A stretch of 64,000 nucleotides of DNA from Nemertoderma westbladi (taxonomy: Eukaryota; Xenacoelomorpha; Nemertodermatida; Nemertodermatidae). Shown in pieces: positions 11,151 through 22,104 of this stretch. The notes under the pieces were generated by a model, which made no database searches, was not told the DNA's origin, and saw nothing but the letters and a program-made list of their open reading frames with translations. The stretch is from the NCBI GenBank assembly GCA_032718475.1, contig JAUCBJ010007075.1, positions 1 to 64,000 on the forward strand, given 5' to 3'. Each line of letters opens with the position of its first letter. Positions within the stretch are counted from its first letter, which is position 1. The position numbers and the translations under genes are program-made.

Positions 11151-11678
11151 ATTTTTTGCACATATATTTATGCATTTATTTGCATTTATATATTCGCACT
11201 CATACAGATCGGTGCGGAAGTCGATCAACGCGAACTCAAGTCCGGTAAGACTTCCCTGCACATCGCGGTAGAGACCAACAACTCGCAGCTGCTCCACGCT
11301 ATAGCAGTGGAGGGCCATGCACACCTCACGGTGGAGACCTACGGGGGGGGGGGGGTCACCGCCTACCAACTGGCCAATCAGTTGGGGTTCGCGAATGCCG
11401 CTAGAACCCTGGCGACGCTACAAGGGGACGTGGATGAGGGGGTACATATGGACCCGGCAAATAGCCCGATATCCTGTCTGGGGGACGAGACCCTGCGATA
11501 GTTAGCGGTCGTCATGCCGTCCGAGAACTGGGACTCGGTTGCTAAGCAACTGGGTATCAGAGTGGACGGCGCCACTCGGTCTCATTTCTTTTACTTTTTC
11601 CAGAATTTAATCGAACTCTCAGTAACCATGGGGACGTTGTACGACGCGCTGCGTCGCGCTAGTTGCCAGGCCTCCTTA
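11151..11678 (+). pseudogene. NF-kappaB p100/p105-like C-terminal fragment (ankyrin repeat plus death domain)
   Basis: After a splice-acceptor-like CTCATACAG (ending at 11207) the frame from 11208 reads an ankyrin repeat of the IkappaB type: GAEVDQRE, SGKTSLHIAVETNNSQLLHA, GHAHLTVETYGG, then TAYQLANQLG. An acidic linker and a death-domain-like segment follow (ENWDSVAKQLGI ... TLYDALRRA). That order matches the C-terminus of NF-kappaB p100/p105 and Relish-type proteins, whose ankyrin tail masks nuclear import. A TAG at 11499-11501 interrupts an otherwise single frame, and a 13-G run (11343-11355) sits at the Y-G turn between repeats. Upstream Rel-homology exons are not visible here. Family call is by motif recognition; the fragment is probably non-functional. 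Confidence 0.65.
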
Positions 11679-11942
11679 ATCTCTAAATCGGTATAATAAT
11701 TGACAAAAAGCACAATTCAACTTAATTGAGCTTAGATGATGGGCTCGTATATTTTTTCGTTATAAATTGCGTCAGGGTATCCAGCTATAGTGGCCTAATA
11801 CTCTAGTACAGTATTACTGATGCGGGTAGAGACTTCCTAACTGGGATATTTGGGGAAAACTAACTGTGTTCATCTTGATCTTCACATATTCAAATAATGA
11901 TATAAAAGTAAGTAGCAGACAGATCACCAATTAATGCCCCAA
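11679..11942. other. Remainder of duplicated transporter flank, then unassigned spacer
   Basis: 11679-11760 resumes homology with 4025-4130. 11760-11942 holds nothing I recognise. Confidence 0.5.
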
Positions 11943-12490
11943 TGTTAGCGGATCCAATTCACTGCACCACCCAGTGGAAAATAGGGAAAATGGCTTTTTA
12001 CCAATTATAGTTGGCTAGGCGACATTACCAATATAATGTCACCTACCAACGCACAGGGCAATATACACTGCCAGCCACAGGGAGAGATGAGAGGCTACAA
12101 CCATCTCGGGGGGGGGGGGGAGATAGCTAGCACGTGCACACAGAGTTAAGGAGTGCCAGGGTGGAAGGAGAGAGTAGCCAATGGTGGGGCAGAGTACCAT
12201 CTGATTAATGTCATCCATTGGCCAGGCCAAGTACTAAGTAGCAATATTCCATATGTGTTAGTAATATAACCATTGTCTTTATTACCTGTTGTTCAGTTGG
12301 TTTATACCGAGTGTGGAAGCAAGAGGTTTAGACCATCGTCATTAACCGTGATATTATTGAACTCTGATTGTGCTATTATTGTATTCTGAGATTACGAGCA
12401 ACTGCCACTAAAAACTCAGTTATTCTGTTGGCCTCCGGCCTCCAAACTTCGAGTGAGCCGATACACCCACGAGTAAATAAACAAATTGTG
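11943..12490 (+). mobile_element. 5' LTR of degenerate BEL/Pao element 1
   Basis: Begins TGTTAGCGGATCCAATTC. It shares with the solo LTR at 36944 the start block CAATTC.CTGCACCACCCAG, the block ATTACCAATATAAT, and a 3' block CTCAGTTATT..GGCCT.CGGCCT. A 13-G run lies at 12108-12120. The coding relics of a BEL/Pao element start immediately downstream, which places this as the 5' LTR. The 3' boundary is uncertain; I place it before the first gag ATG. Confidence 0.65.
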
Positions 12491-12512
12491 ACAACGCGCC
12501 AACACCGGGACG

Positions 12513-15500
12513 ATGAGCGAACAAACTCCCCAAGGTCCAGAGGGGGAAGGAAGCCTGCTGCGCACCCTGAGTGATAGAGACCAAACGATTCAGGAGGCAG
12601 CGACAAGGCGGTACCGGCCCGCCACACCGGATTTGCCAAAGAGAGATGGTTCAATCGTCGAAGAGGAGAGCAGTCGAGTACGAGGAGAGACCCGAGTCGG
12701 CACAAGAGGAGAGCGGCGAAAGAGGTACCAGAGTCGCCGGCCAACCAGTGGCTACAGGCGGCGAGCGGCACACCAGAATGGCAACGGTGGGGCCGACGGT
12801 ATGATGCCGGACGAGGAGAGGAGGCCAAAAAGTTCAGGAGGAAGACGTCGGGACGAGCGATCGCCTACGATGTGGGTACAACACGACGAGAAAGATGCTC
12901 AAAGATGCTAAGACAGGAGGGAAGATAGATCAGCCCAAGTTGTACCAGAGACTCGGTGAGTGCAATAAACATTTTCACTACCTAGCCCGATTTGGGCAGG
13001 GGGAACTGGTGAGTGATAGGGTGAGGGGGGTTGCCACATAACTGTTTGAATTGTGGCGATTTGAGATAATGCCATATGGTGTAGTGTACATAGGGCCTTA
13101 TCTAGTGGATGCGCGGGGAATTCAGTTAGTGGGATGGGCGGATCCGCACGACGCCGAACCCAAAGTTAACCCTGAGGATTCGGTGGCATTGGTTAGTAAG
13201 AATGCTAGCAAGCACGACAAAATTAGTAGAACGAATGAAAAAATGAGTAGAGCGATGGGAGTCCATCACAACCGAAAAATCAGCTACATCCTCTGCGAAA
13301 GCAAGAAGGGTGATAGAGATAGATCTGGCGTTTCAGCTAGACATGGTCGCATTAGACCAGAAGGAATTAGAGAGACACCTGGATGAGGGGACTGCGTTAT
13401 TAGAAAGGGAAAGGGAGCTAGCGAGAGAGTGTAAAGAGAGGGCCAAGAAGGTGGCGAGAAACTATAGAGAAGGTGAGGAGAAGGAAGTGAGAGAGCGTAG
13501 AGAACGGGTTGAGAGAGAAACGAACAAGTGCAAAGAGCGAGAGACAAGGGAAGAAAATGAGCGCAAAGAGCGAGAAGCGAGGGAGACAGCGAGGGCTGCG
13601 AGAGAAGAAAACGAGCGCAGAGAGCGGGACGCGAGGAAAGCTGAGAAGATTGCGAGGGAGGCAGAGTTAGCCGATCAGAGTGTTAGAGGACAGAGAGAGA
13701 AAGAGAGAGAGAGAGGGTAAAAGAATGAGGGATGATATACATGCCTAATTGTGGGGGTTGATGCAGTATCAGGTGAAACAAAAACGCTGATAAGAACTGG
13801 CAAAAATGGGTTTGTCAGAGAGCGAAGCTGGTTCGGGAAGTATTTATAAGGAACCAGGGGTAATGGAAACATATGTTAATACCCCACTTACAGGCACTGG
13901 ACGACAGACGCAAAACTGGTGTGACTGGATGGATGGGGGGGGGGGGGGGTAATGACAATACGTTTAATGAGAATGTTAATATTAATAATACCGTAGTGGA
14001 TAACCCTAATAATAACGAAACATTTCTTACATAAAATAATGTTTTAACGAATAATAATAATGTAAATATTGGTACGCCAAATAATCAAAATAATATAAAT
14101 AATAACATTAGTAGTGGTACGATGAATAATAATATAATAAATAATCCCAGTGAAATTAATCAAAATAATTCAAATAATAATATAATAAATAATCCCAGTG
14201 AAATTAATCGAAATAATTCAAATAATAATTGAATAAATAACCACGGTGAGGCTAGTTGCGGTATAATTAATGTAAACGTTAGCGAAGCAAATAATTCGCC
14301 AAGCGGAAGCCTACAAGGCCACACGGTTGCGCAGAGAGAAATGCAGGCGAATGAACCAAGAGAGAGCAGAAGCGATGTGTCGACTAGAGGGGAGCGTGGG
14401 CAGGGGGGCGAAAGGGGTGAAGTGAGAAGTGACGGGGGAGATACAGGCACCCCACCGCAACCAGTTAGTGGCGAGAGGGGGGGGGGGGCAATAAATGCCC
14501 GCAGATGTCAGAGGGAAATATACGCGGTGAATTAAGTGAACCGGGGCTCCCAACGACGGAGGAGGATAGGAGGGGGGCAACAGATGCCCCACAGACGTTG
14601 GCGGGAAATGCGCGCGGTGAGTTAAGTGGACCGGGGCTCCCAACGACGGAGGAGAGTAGAGGGGCAATGAATATCCACGAGGCCGTACAACCGTGTAGAG
14701 GGAGGAACGTTGGCACCATAAGCGGCCAAACGAGAGAACGTCGAGCCTGCTTGGAAGATAGGAGGAGACGATAACCCAGGAGGTCGATACGAGACCTCAA
14801 GAGCGTGGATATAACTCCGAACCCGGAGGAAACGAGGAGGAATGAGGAGATGTTGCTATGGGCAACCGGAGATGTCGAGACAGGACGGACAGTGAACCGT
14901 CAATAGTTGAAGTAGAGAGGGAGGGTTGGTGGTGTTGTACTTCGGGAGATTGCAGTCGCCCCGGAGAAACACAGCCTATATACACACATATATCATATGC
15001 ACAGTATATATCATACACTGCCGTAGAGGGGTACAGAGTGTACCGGGATGAGAGAAGAAGGGATCGAAGGGAAACTTCCCGTCGGAATGTAGATGCCGAT
15101 CGACGATATGGTAGTCACGGGGAGGAGTTCTCGGAATATTCGAGAAGATTAAACTTCGATCAAGAGGAACACATCCAGACTGCATGACATATTGTAGGCC
15201 TTACTGCACATACTATAGGCCATGCTGGGAGAGATAGTGTAGACGACAGGGTAGTGTTGGACCCGGAGGTCGCGGCTTACATACTGGTGAGTAGGCAAGA
15301 ACCTTCTAGGCCTATACCAGTACCTGCACACCAGTATGACTATAATATGCAGGGATATAACACATACCCAGGGGAGGGGGGTGGGTATTGCAGATAGGTG
15401 TATGGGCCCCAATATAATGAAATCTACCGCAGTACAAAATATAACACCGGTGGGGGGGGGGGGGGGGGCAGGGTGACATTCCTCCTTCACTGTATCCACA

Positions 15501-16809
15501 ATACACGCAACCAAAAATAAAAATCGTGACCCCCTCAGATCCAAACAAATCATGCGACACTGAGATATGGAGGGGACCATTACCCCCGATGATATATCCT
15601 ACTCAGGGAAAGTCGACGAACCCGAGAGGCGAAGCACAATCAACATCAAAGGAGCCTGCATCCGTACCATCAAGCGCACTTGAAATTCAAATGATGGGAA
15701 TGGCAACAGTCCTCGACGCACTAAAAACTAGAATAGAGCTGCCACCCTTGGAGCCTTTTAAGTTTGATGGTAGCCAGCCGGAAGAATATCTACAGTTCCA
15801 GAGGATGTACAGCAATGAGATTCTGTCAAAAAATCTCACACAGGCAGAGTGCCTTAAATACCTACAAGTCTATACAGTGGGGCCAGCCTACGATATTGTG
15901 AGGCAATATCAGGGAATTGAAGGAGGATTTACAACAGGGTGGAGAGCCTTGGATAGGGAATTTAGCCATCCTGAGAAGATTATCCGACAAACCTTAAGGG
16001 GAATAACATCATTCGGACTTGAAGGCAACCCTGTTAGTATCAAAACCTTTGCTAACAAAGTAGAAAAGGCGCTGATAGTCTTAAAAACGCTAGTTGCACC
16101 ATACGAACTCAATGCATCGAATAACCATAGATTAGGTTAAGATTAGATAAGATTAGATTAACCGATTAGGTTAAGAAACAAATGGAGAAAGATCGCTTTC
16201 TCTACTCAAGAGAAGAAGGGTACGGAGCCAGGATTGGAGGAGATGTCGAACTTCCTTAACTACGAGGCGGAGTTGATAACGGATCCAGTTTATAGTGAGG
16301 ACAGTCCAGGCAAAGTACTGAAAATGGAATACAGCCGACCTAAACCCGAACATAGTACGGTGAATGCACTTCTAAAAGTGAGGCAGTCACTACCGTATGC
16401 AGGCACACAGGGGACTACAAGTCCGCAGAGTCCTGGAAATAGAGTCACATTGTGGCAGGGACAGAGACAAAACAATAACACCAGTAGATATAAACCTAAC
16501 ACCCCCAGTAGGCCAAGTCCAAGCAACCAAAACACCACACTGCTAGATATGAACCTAAATGCGATACGCGAAGCGCTATATAAGGAACGCTACAATCCCG
16601 ATTACAAGTGTCAATTGCATAGAAGCGGGATCCATAAGACCATAAACTGTAAGCATTGGCAGGCGTTACTTAAACAAGACCGAATAGCTTATACTCGTAA
16701 ATTTGGACTATGTCACCGATGCGTGGTAGGAGGACACAGGAAAGATGAATGTCAAGAACCACCGATTAAGTACCTGAGACTGACGGAACTGGAGGCCAAA
16801 CAATGGTGA
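12513..16809 (+). pseudogene. BEL/Pao element 1, gag relic
   Basis: A broken gag region. 12513-12911 opens with an ATG and is Arg/Glu/Pro-rich. 13310-13720 is a long charged coiled coil of R-E-R repeats, the same position and style as the coiled coil in the intact BEL element at 51067. 13950-14240 is Asn-rich (AAT-rich) low complexity. 15526-16140 matches the DUF1759-type gag core (LPPLEPFKFDGSQPEEYLQF ... ATTAGG repeats follow). 16234-16809 ends in two cysteine-histidine knuckles (CQLHRSGIHKTINC and CHRCVVGGHRKDEC). Frames are broken by stops, indels and three poly(G) runs (13935, 14477, 15453). Describes an old, dead copy. Confidence 0.75.
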
Positions 16810-18240
16810 CGAGCACCATGGGAATAAAGAGGAAGGGAACAGTACTACTCGGAGTAGTACCGGTAAGGATGATTGGAGAAAACAGACTATCGATTATAAC
16901 GCTAATGTTAGTCGATAGAGAAGCAGCGTTCACGTTAACGGAGAGTTGGGTGGCTGAGAAAATAGGGTTGAAGACCAGGCCAAAAAAAATGGCGGTGACA
17001 ATGATATGAAGCAAAGATGAGGTCATGAAGATGAGGACAGGACAATGTGAAATTGGGGCAATAACACCAGGGTGCGACTATGGGGCTGCCGTCGAACCCA
17101 TATCCAAATAATGGAGTCGATCAATATCAAAATATCAACGCCAGGCGACCCACAAATATCGAGATCAAACAATACCGGTACCTGGACGGCATTGACTTCT
17201 CCGTGCCCGAACTAGATGTCCTGAAAGTGTCTCTTATAGTCGGCATGGACTGTCCAACGGCCCATGAGAGGCTGCAAACCATTTTCGGTGATGACAAAGA
17301 GCGAGACCCGGTGGCCATTCTCACGCCATTCGGATGGACGCTCAGTGGCCCAAGATGAGGATCCTGTTTAGCGTGTCCGAATCCTCAGGGTGCATGTTTG
17401 CAGGAACGATGAGAGAGATAAATGATGAAGAGGCGTAGGAACGAAGGCTGCTACGACAAGATTTTGAGGGGTTAAAGGAGACCAGGGTAGGAACCTCGGT
17501 AGAGGACAAGCAGGCGCAGGTTGTTCAAATTGATGAAGTGTGAAGGGGGCGGTGTACCATAGGAATGGTATGGAAGGAGCCAAAGGTGCCCCTACCAAAT
17601 AATAAGAGAATGGTAGAAACGAGATTCCGGAAGTTAAAACAAATGCTTAGGCGGAGTCCGGAGAAGAATGACTACAAAAATAGAACCATCAAGAAGTATA
17701 TAGATCGGGGGTGGGCCGTGGAGCTTCCAGTAGACGAACCAATTACCAACAGGACTTACTATTTGCCACTTCATGTGGCCTTGGACCCCAAGAAGGGCAA
17801 GCTGAGGATGATGGTCGATGCCTCTGCCAAGACAAATGGCAAAAGCTTAAACGATTACCTACTAGAAGGCCCCAATATTTACAACTTGGGGATAGAAGTT
17901 CTGTTAAGGTTTAGAAATGGAAAACACGCCTTCACGTGCGATATAGGGGGCATGTTTAACCAAGTGCGGGTGACTGAGGAGGATAGTGATAGTCAACGCT
18001 TCCTGTGGTAGAACGGCGACGAAGAACCATCAGAGATACCAATGTACAAGATGGTAGTGCAGAATATGGGGGCCAAGTCGTCCTCATTCACCACGACCAC
18101 AGCTGTAAGAGATACAGTGGAGGATAAAGAGGGGGAGTATAGCGAAAAGGCGATCAATATGATTCGACGAGGGTTCTACATGGATGATGGTATGGTTTCT
18201 GGAGTATCAAGAGTATCAAACCAAACACAAGTGCATAGCA
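16810..18240 (+). pseudogene. BEL/Pao element 1, protease and reverse transcriptase relic, truncated
   Basis: After a degenerate protease stretch, 17080-17358 carries the pre-RT block (LIVGMDCPTAHERLQ ... LTPFGWTLSGP), typical of BEL pol. 17565-18011 covers RT with RTYYLPLHVALDPKKGKLRM, a VDAS block and FTCDIGGMFNQVRV. 18042-18240 continues with a YMDDG catalytic box near 18178. The palm is split by a stop near 18009. Sequence identity to the family ends near 18240, so RNase H, integrase and the 3' LTR are absent; the copy was truncated by deletion or by recombination. Confidence 0.75.
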
Positions 18241-18724
18241 TACAGTACATCACTCACTATGATGTTCCATGTGTTGTTTCTCTTGTTTCAGGGGGGGGGG
18301 GGGGGGGGGTCATCATTTACTTTCATTCGAAAGCTAACCACCACTCGCCACTCTTCCTACAACATTTATTTTTCAAAAGTAATTATTACTTTAAAAAATT
18401 AGCGACGCATGGTTCGAACTACTGTAGTGCCGGGAATATATAGGTTACAGATATATGCTAGATTTGTAATGCGCATGTATTAGTTCATTATACTTGCAAA
18501 GTGCATTGGTTACATATAAAGCACGTTTATATATCCTGTAATACTTGTCAGTCACATAGCAACAACTTGCTAAACATTATAAACTTGCAATGTCCTTTTT
18601 ATGAAATTGTAAAATTTGTTAAGTACTTTACTCACCCTTGGCACCAGCGTTGCTAAGCGTTCTAAGTATTTCTAAGCAGACTTGTTAGAACTTAGGAAAT
18701 AAACTAAGAATTTCAACCCAGGAG
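18241..18724. other. Unassigned spacer with a 19-G run
   Basis: Contains a run of 19 G at 18291-18309. No coding signal is seen. Confidence 0.4.
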
Positions 18725-19094
18725 ATCAACCAGATCTTCGAGGCCAGTGTCCTTTAAGATGCGTCTCAAGAAAGTCATGGGCTGTCGGCTGTCCATGAGC
18801 CTGCCAAAGCACAAGATTATGCACCGGCTGGTCCTCACGGCGAAAGCAATGTCCTGCAAAGCGGAGTGGCTTTGTTCTAGTGTCAAGCTTGGGGGAACCA
18901 ATGAGACACCTCCAATGTTATATAGTGTCGGATTGGAGATGTGTGCATTGTACTTGACACAATGAACCCGGCGTAGCATTCTTGTGAATGCGCCATCCAA
19001 AGATTTGGTGTCCTCTGCAGTTAGAGCCCCAGCATGGACTCCCCTAGAAGAGTACTGGAACTGCTGCTGCTCTAAATAAGCTTCCGATTCTGTT
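18725..19094 (-). mobile_element. LINE relic, C-terminal part only
   Basis: Minus-strand match to the same LINE family, covering about 370 bp between the LTAEDTKSLDG segment and the RRILKDTGLEDL segment. The 3' terminal sequence and tail are missing and a small deletion is seen near 19080. Confidence 0.8.
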
Positions 19095-19098
19095 AGTC

Positions 19099-19123
19099 CA
19101 TTTGTCTGATAATCAGACAAATG
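19099..19123. repeat. 25-bp perfect inverted repeat
   Basis: CATTTGTCTGAT followed by one base and its exact inverse complement. Confidence 0.9.
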
Positions 19124-19194
19124 CCTGACAATACCGATACTTTCCTAACAACTCAACCCTACCGGACCTGAAATGAAAAATCATTGTTATCAGG

Positions 19195-19360
19195 ACTGCT
19201 ACGCGTAGTTTCAAAATACCTACGCGTAGTTCCAAAATACCTAGGCGTAGTTTTAAAACACCTACGCGTATTTGTTAAAAAGGAAGTAAAAGTCTGGCCC
19301 TACCGGTAAATGACAGGAATGGAAGTTAAAAACTACGCGTAGACCTACGCGCGTAGGTCG
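19195..19360. repeat. CTACGCGTAG short tandem array
   Basis: Four degenerate 21-bp units (CTACGCGTAGTTTCAAAATAC-like) followed by two further, more dispersed CTACGCGTAG-like palindromes. CpG-rich in an AT-rich setting. Confidence 0.7.
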
Positions 19361-21640
19361 AAAAGATTTACCCGATTTTTACCTCACTCTTCTTCATAAG
19401 TTTTAATAAACAATGATATTTTTAGACTTTTACTTAATTTTTACATTATTTCACTTATGAGCCATAATTATTTACTGATATCCCCCATTTGATAGTTTTA
19501 TGCTGTGTTTACAAATATTCGGAAGAAAAAAAATATAATTAAAAAATAATTATTGATGTTCGAGAATGGAATATACGGATAATACCTGGACGGCCTCAGT
19601 CTCAGAAGTTATACATGATTTATTTCGCTGAAGACTACATGATTTATTTGCTGACGCCTGACAGCCTGACGCTGACCCCAGACCAGTAGTCCTTTCAGTA
19701 TAGTAGGCAGGCTTCTATTACAGTATTAGTGGTCTGGTGGTAGTCCTTTCTTGCTACTTTGGTAGGCAGGTAGGCCTGCACTTTGCTCCGGTACCAGTAC
19801 TGCAGTAGGCCTATCCAGCTATCAAGATATCAGCTCAGTCAACCTTACCGTCAGTTCTGTTAAGTACAGCTGTACCGGTACCCTGTCTACCTGTACGGAA
19901 CCGTTTATTTCATATAGGCATACTGTTCTGCTGTTCATAGGCCTACTGAGCTGCTGCTACTGTCAGACTGTGATGGTAGAGCAGTAAAGAGAGGCCTAGG
20001 CCGCCAAGCCTTATGCAGTTATGTAGCCTATCAGCCTATTGTACAGCTCGGTTGTAGGCCTACGCCAGTACGCTACGGGGGGTATGCAGTTTTTGGTACC
20101 TTCACGTCCACTGGCTTTTATACAATATGACTGTATGAAACTCGCTGGTTACAGTTTAGGTCTGACCAACTAACCCCAACCAAAATAATAAACCAAACCA
20201 TCTTTACAATAAACAGATAAATGGTTACAGGTTACGATAGGCTTAGCTGCCTGGCTGCTTAGTATGACAGTGTACCCCTAAATGTACAACAGTACTGCAG
20301 TAGGCCCCCGCCCCCAGGTTGGAATTCATGCTGCAAAACTCGGACGCGTACCTGCCAGCCTGCGCGAATGAAAACCAGATGTGCGTTGCCTGGTTCTGTG
20401 GTTGCGCGTTTGGGTTTAGACAGGTGCGCGTTCGGGTGAGACAGGTGCGCCTCAGCCAGTCAACGCCGCAGCTCTGATGCCTGGACACTGGATGCGCACC
20501 ACAAATTAATTGAAATCACGAAAATACACAAAAAAATGTAATAGGCCTACCGGCAGCGGCAACCGGAGCTGAATTTGTCTATTTATTTTAACTACAGTAA
20601 CAGTCAGACAGTACTCTCTATTGTTATTAGCCCTACCAGCCTACTGTATTACTGTATTAGGCCTATCAGCCTATGCCTATGTCTGTATGTCAGTATGTCT
20701 GTATGTTAGGTTAGTAAACAGGTAAAGTCAGAAAGTAGAATGTATTATCAGATTATAAGTAGGCCTATGACTTAATTACAGTTATAAGCCAACTGTATGT
20801 TGAAGCCTAATTGTTAGGTAGGCGCGTCTGCGCGTAGGCCTATACTAAGTATTACAGTATTAGGCCTACTGGCAGACTGAAAGGACTGGTACCGGTACCT
20901 AACACCTAATGATAAATTAACTATTGCATATTAATTCAAATTTTATACAGTAGGCCTACCGGTCTGCCGCCTGCCGGTAGAGTAATGTATATTCAAATGT
21001 AAATGTTGTGGACTAAAAAAATATTTTTTAATATTAGGCTAACAATTTTGAGTTGCAAAAATTACATTTATTACCGGTATGTATGATGTAGTCTAGGTTC
21101 AACGTACAGACAGACAGACGTAAAGATACGGTGATCTCAATAGAACAAAGCGTACCAGTACCTGCGCGCTCATGCATGAATTCCAACCTGGAGTACAGGA
21201 GTACGGTAGGTCTACAAGTAAGAAAAATTAAACTGTTAAAGGTAGGCCTACCAGAAAATGCATTGAGCCGGCCTACGGCTATTTTTGTAGTTGACTTATT
21301 ATTTTGGTTAGGCAGGGTCAGTTAGGGCCAGCGCCAGGCTCAGAGGCTCGTTAGGGTGTCTGGCAGTCTGGGTCATCAGCGACCACAGACTGACAGACTC
21401 ACTCATGTTGGCAGCAGTACCGGCAGACCGGGCAGCACGAAATACTTTTTACTATTTTTTTTCATTAGGCCTAACATTTTATATCTTGATTGTCTGACCA
21501 TATATGGTTTCCCTCAATTGAAAGTGATCGTTTATTGTTTTGGCTTTAATTTTGTAAAAAATAGCACTGTGATTTATGAATGTTTTTCTACCTTGTTTTT
21601 AGAATCATGTTTAACATAATTTGTAGATACCTACCTACAC
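19361..21640. other. Long gene-free stretch rich in AGGCCTA and ACCGGT words
   Basis: I find no supported coding region, RNA gene or mobile element. The stretch is unusually dense in the palindromic words TAGGCCTA and TACCGGTA. A 16-bp palindrome GATCCGGATCCGGATC follows just beyond it at 21646. Confidence 0.4.
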
Positions 21641-21816
21641 GGAGTGATCCGGATCCGGATCATATACGTCAATACCTAAGTAGGTTAATAGGCTGAGATA
21701 GGCCTGTCTATATCACTCCCTCGTTCGCAATTTCGGTAGGCCTAAGCATTACCACCGTATATACCTTGCCGGTGTTGGTGTTGATATATTTTCTTACAGT
21801 TTATCACGACTGCACG

Positions 21817-22104
21817 ATGACAAAAGGAACTGGTAGTTTCGGTAAGCGCCACAATAAAACCCACACGCTGTGTCGACGGTGCGGACGCAGCGCGTACCAC
21901 ATCCAGAAGAAACGCTGCGGCAGTTGCGGCTACCCCTCCAAGAGGATCCGGACATTCAATTGGAGTATGAAGGCTAAACGACGACGGACGACTGGTACCG
22001 GTCGGATGCAGCATCTAAAGAAGGTTCACCAGCGATTCAAGAACGGATTCCGGGAAGGAACTGTTCCGAAACCCAAGAGAACAAGATCGGCCGTCGCGAA
22101 ATAG
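21817..22104 (+). CDS. RPL37: Large ribosomal subunit protein eL37, intronless
   Basis: 95 codons from ATG at 21817 to TAG, against 97 in human. The family start [11 protein letters not shown], the zinc-binding cysteines C19-x2-C22 and C34-x2-C37, and the [15 protein letters not shown] core are all present, as is the [11 protein letters not shown] tail. The protein binds rRNA at the surface of the 60S subunit. The start is chosen by family homology; the longer in-frame extension to 21766 begins with a non-ATG codon and is not protein-like. A pyrimidine-rich TTTTCTTACAG just upstream could be a 5'-UTR splice acceptor. There is no coding intron, where many animals have several, and no poly(A) tail or target duplication that I can see. 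It could be the functional gene of an intron-poor lineage or a retrocopy. Confidence 0.93.
   Translation: MTKGTGSFGKRHNKTHTLCRRCGRSAYHIQKKRCGSCGYPSKRIRTFNWSMKAKRRRTTGTGRMQHLKKVHQRFKNGFREGTVPKPKRTRSAVAK

Noticed and set aside
18291-18402. Gly-rich ORF across the 19-G run
   Set aside because: The frame is only carried by the homopolymer; no homology.
21766-21816. 17-residue extension of RPL37
   Set aside because: It starts with a non-ATG codon, and the family N-terminus begins exactly at the ATG at 21817.
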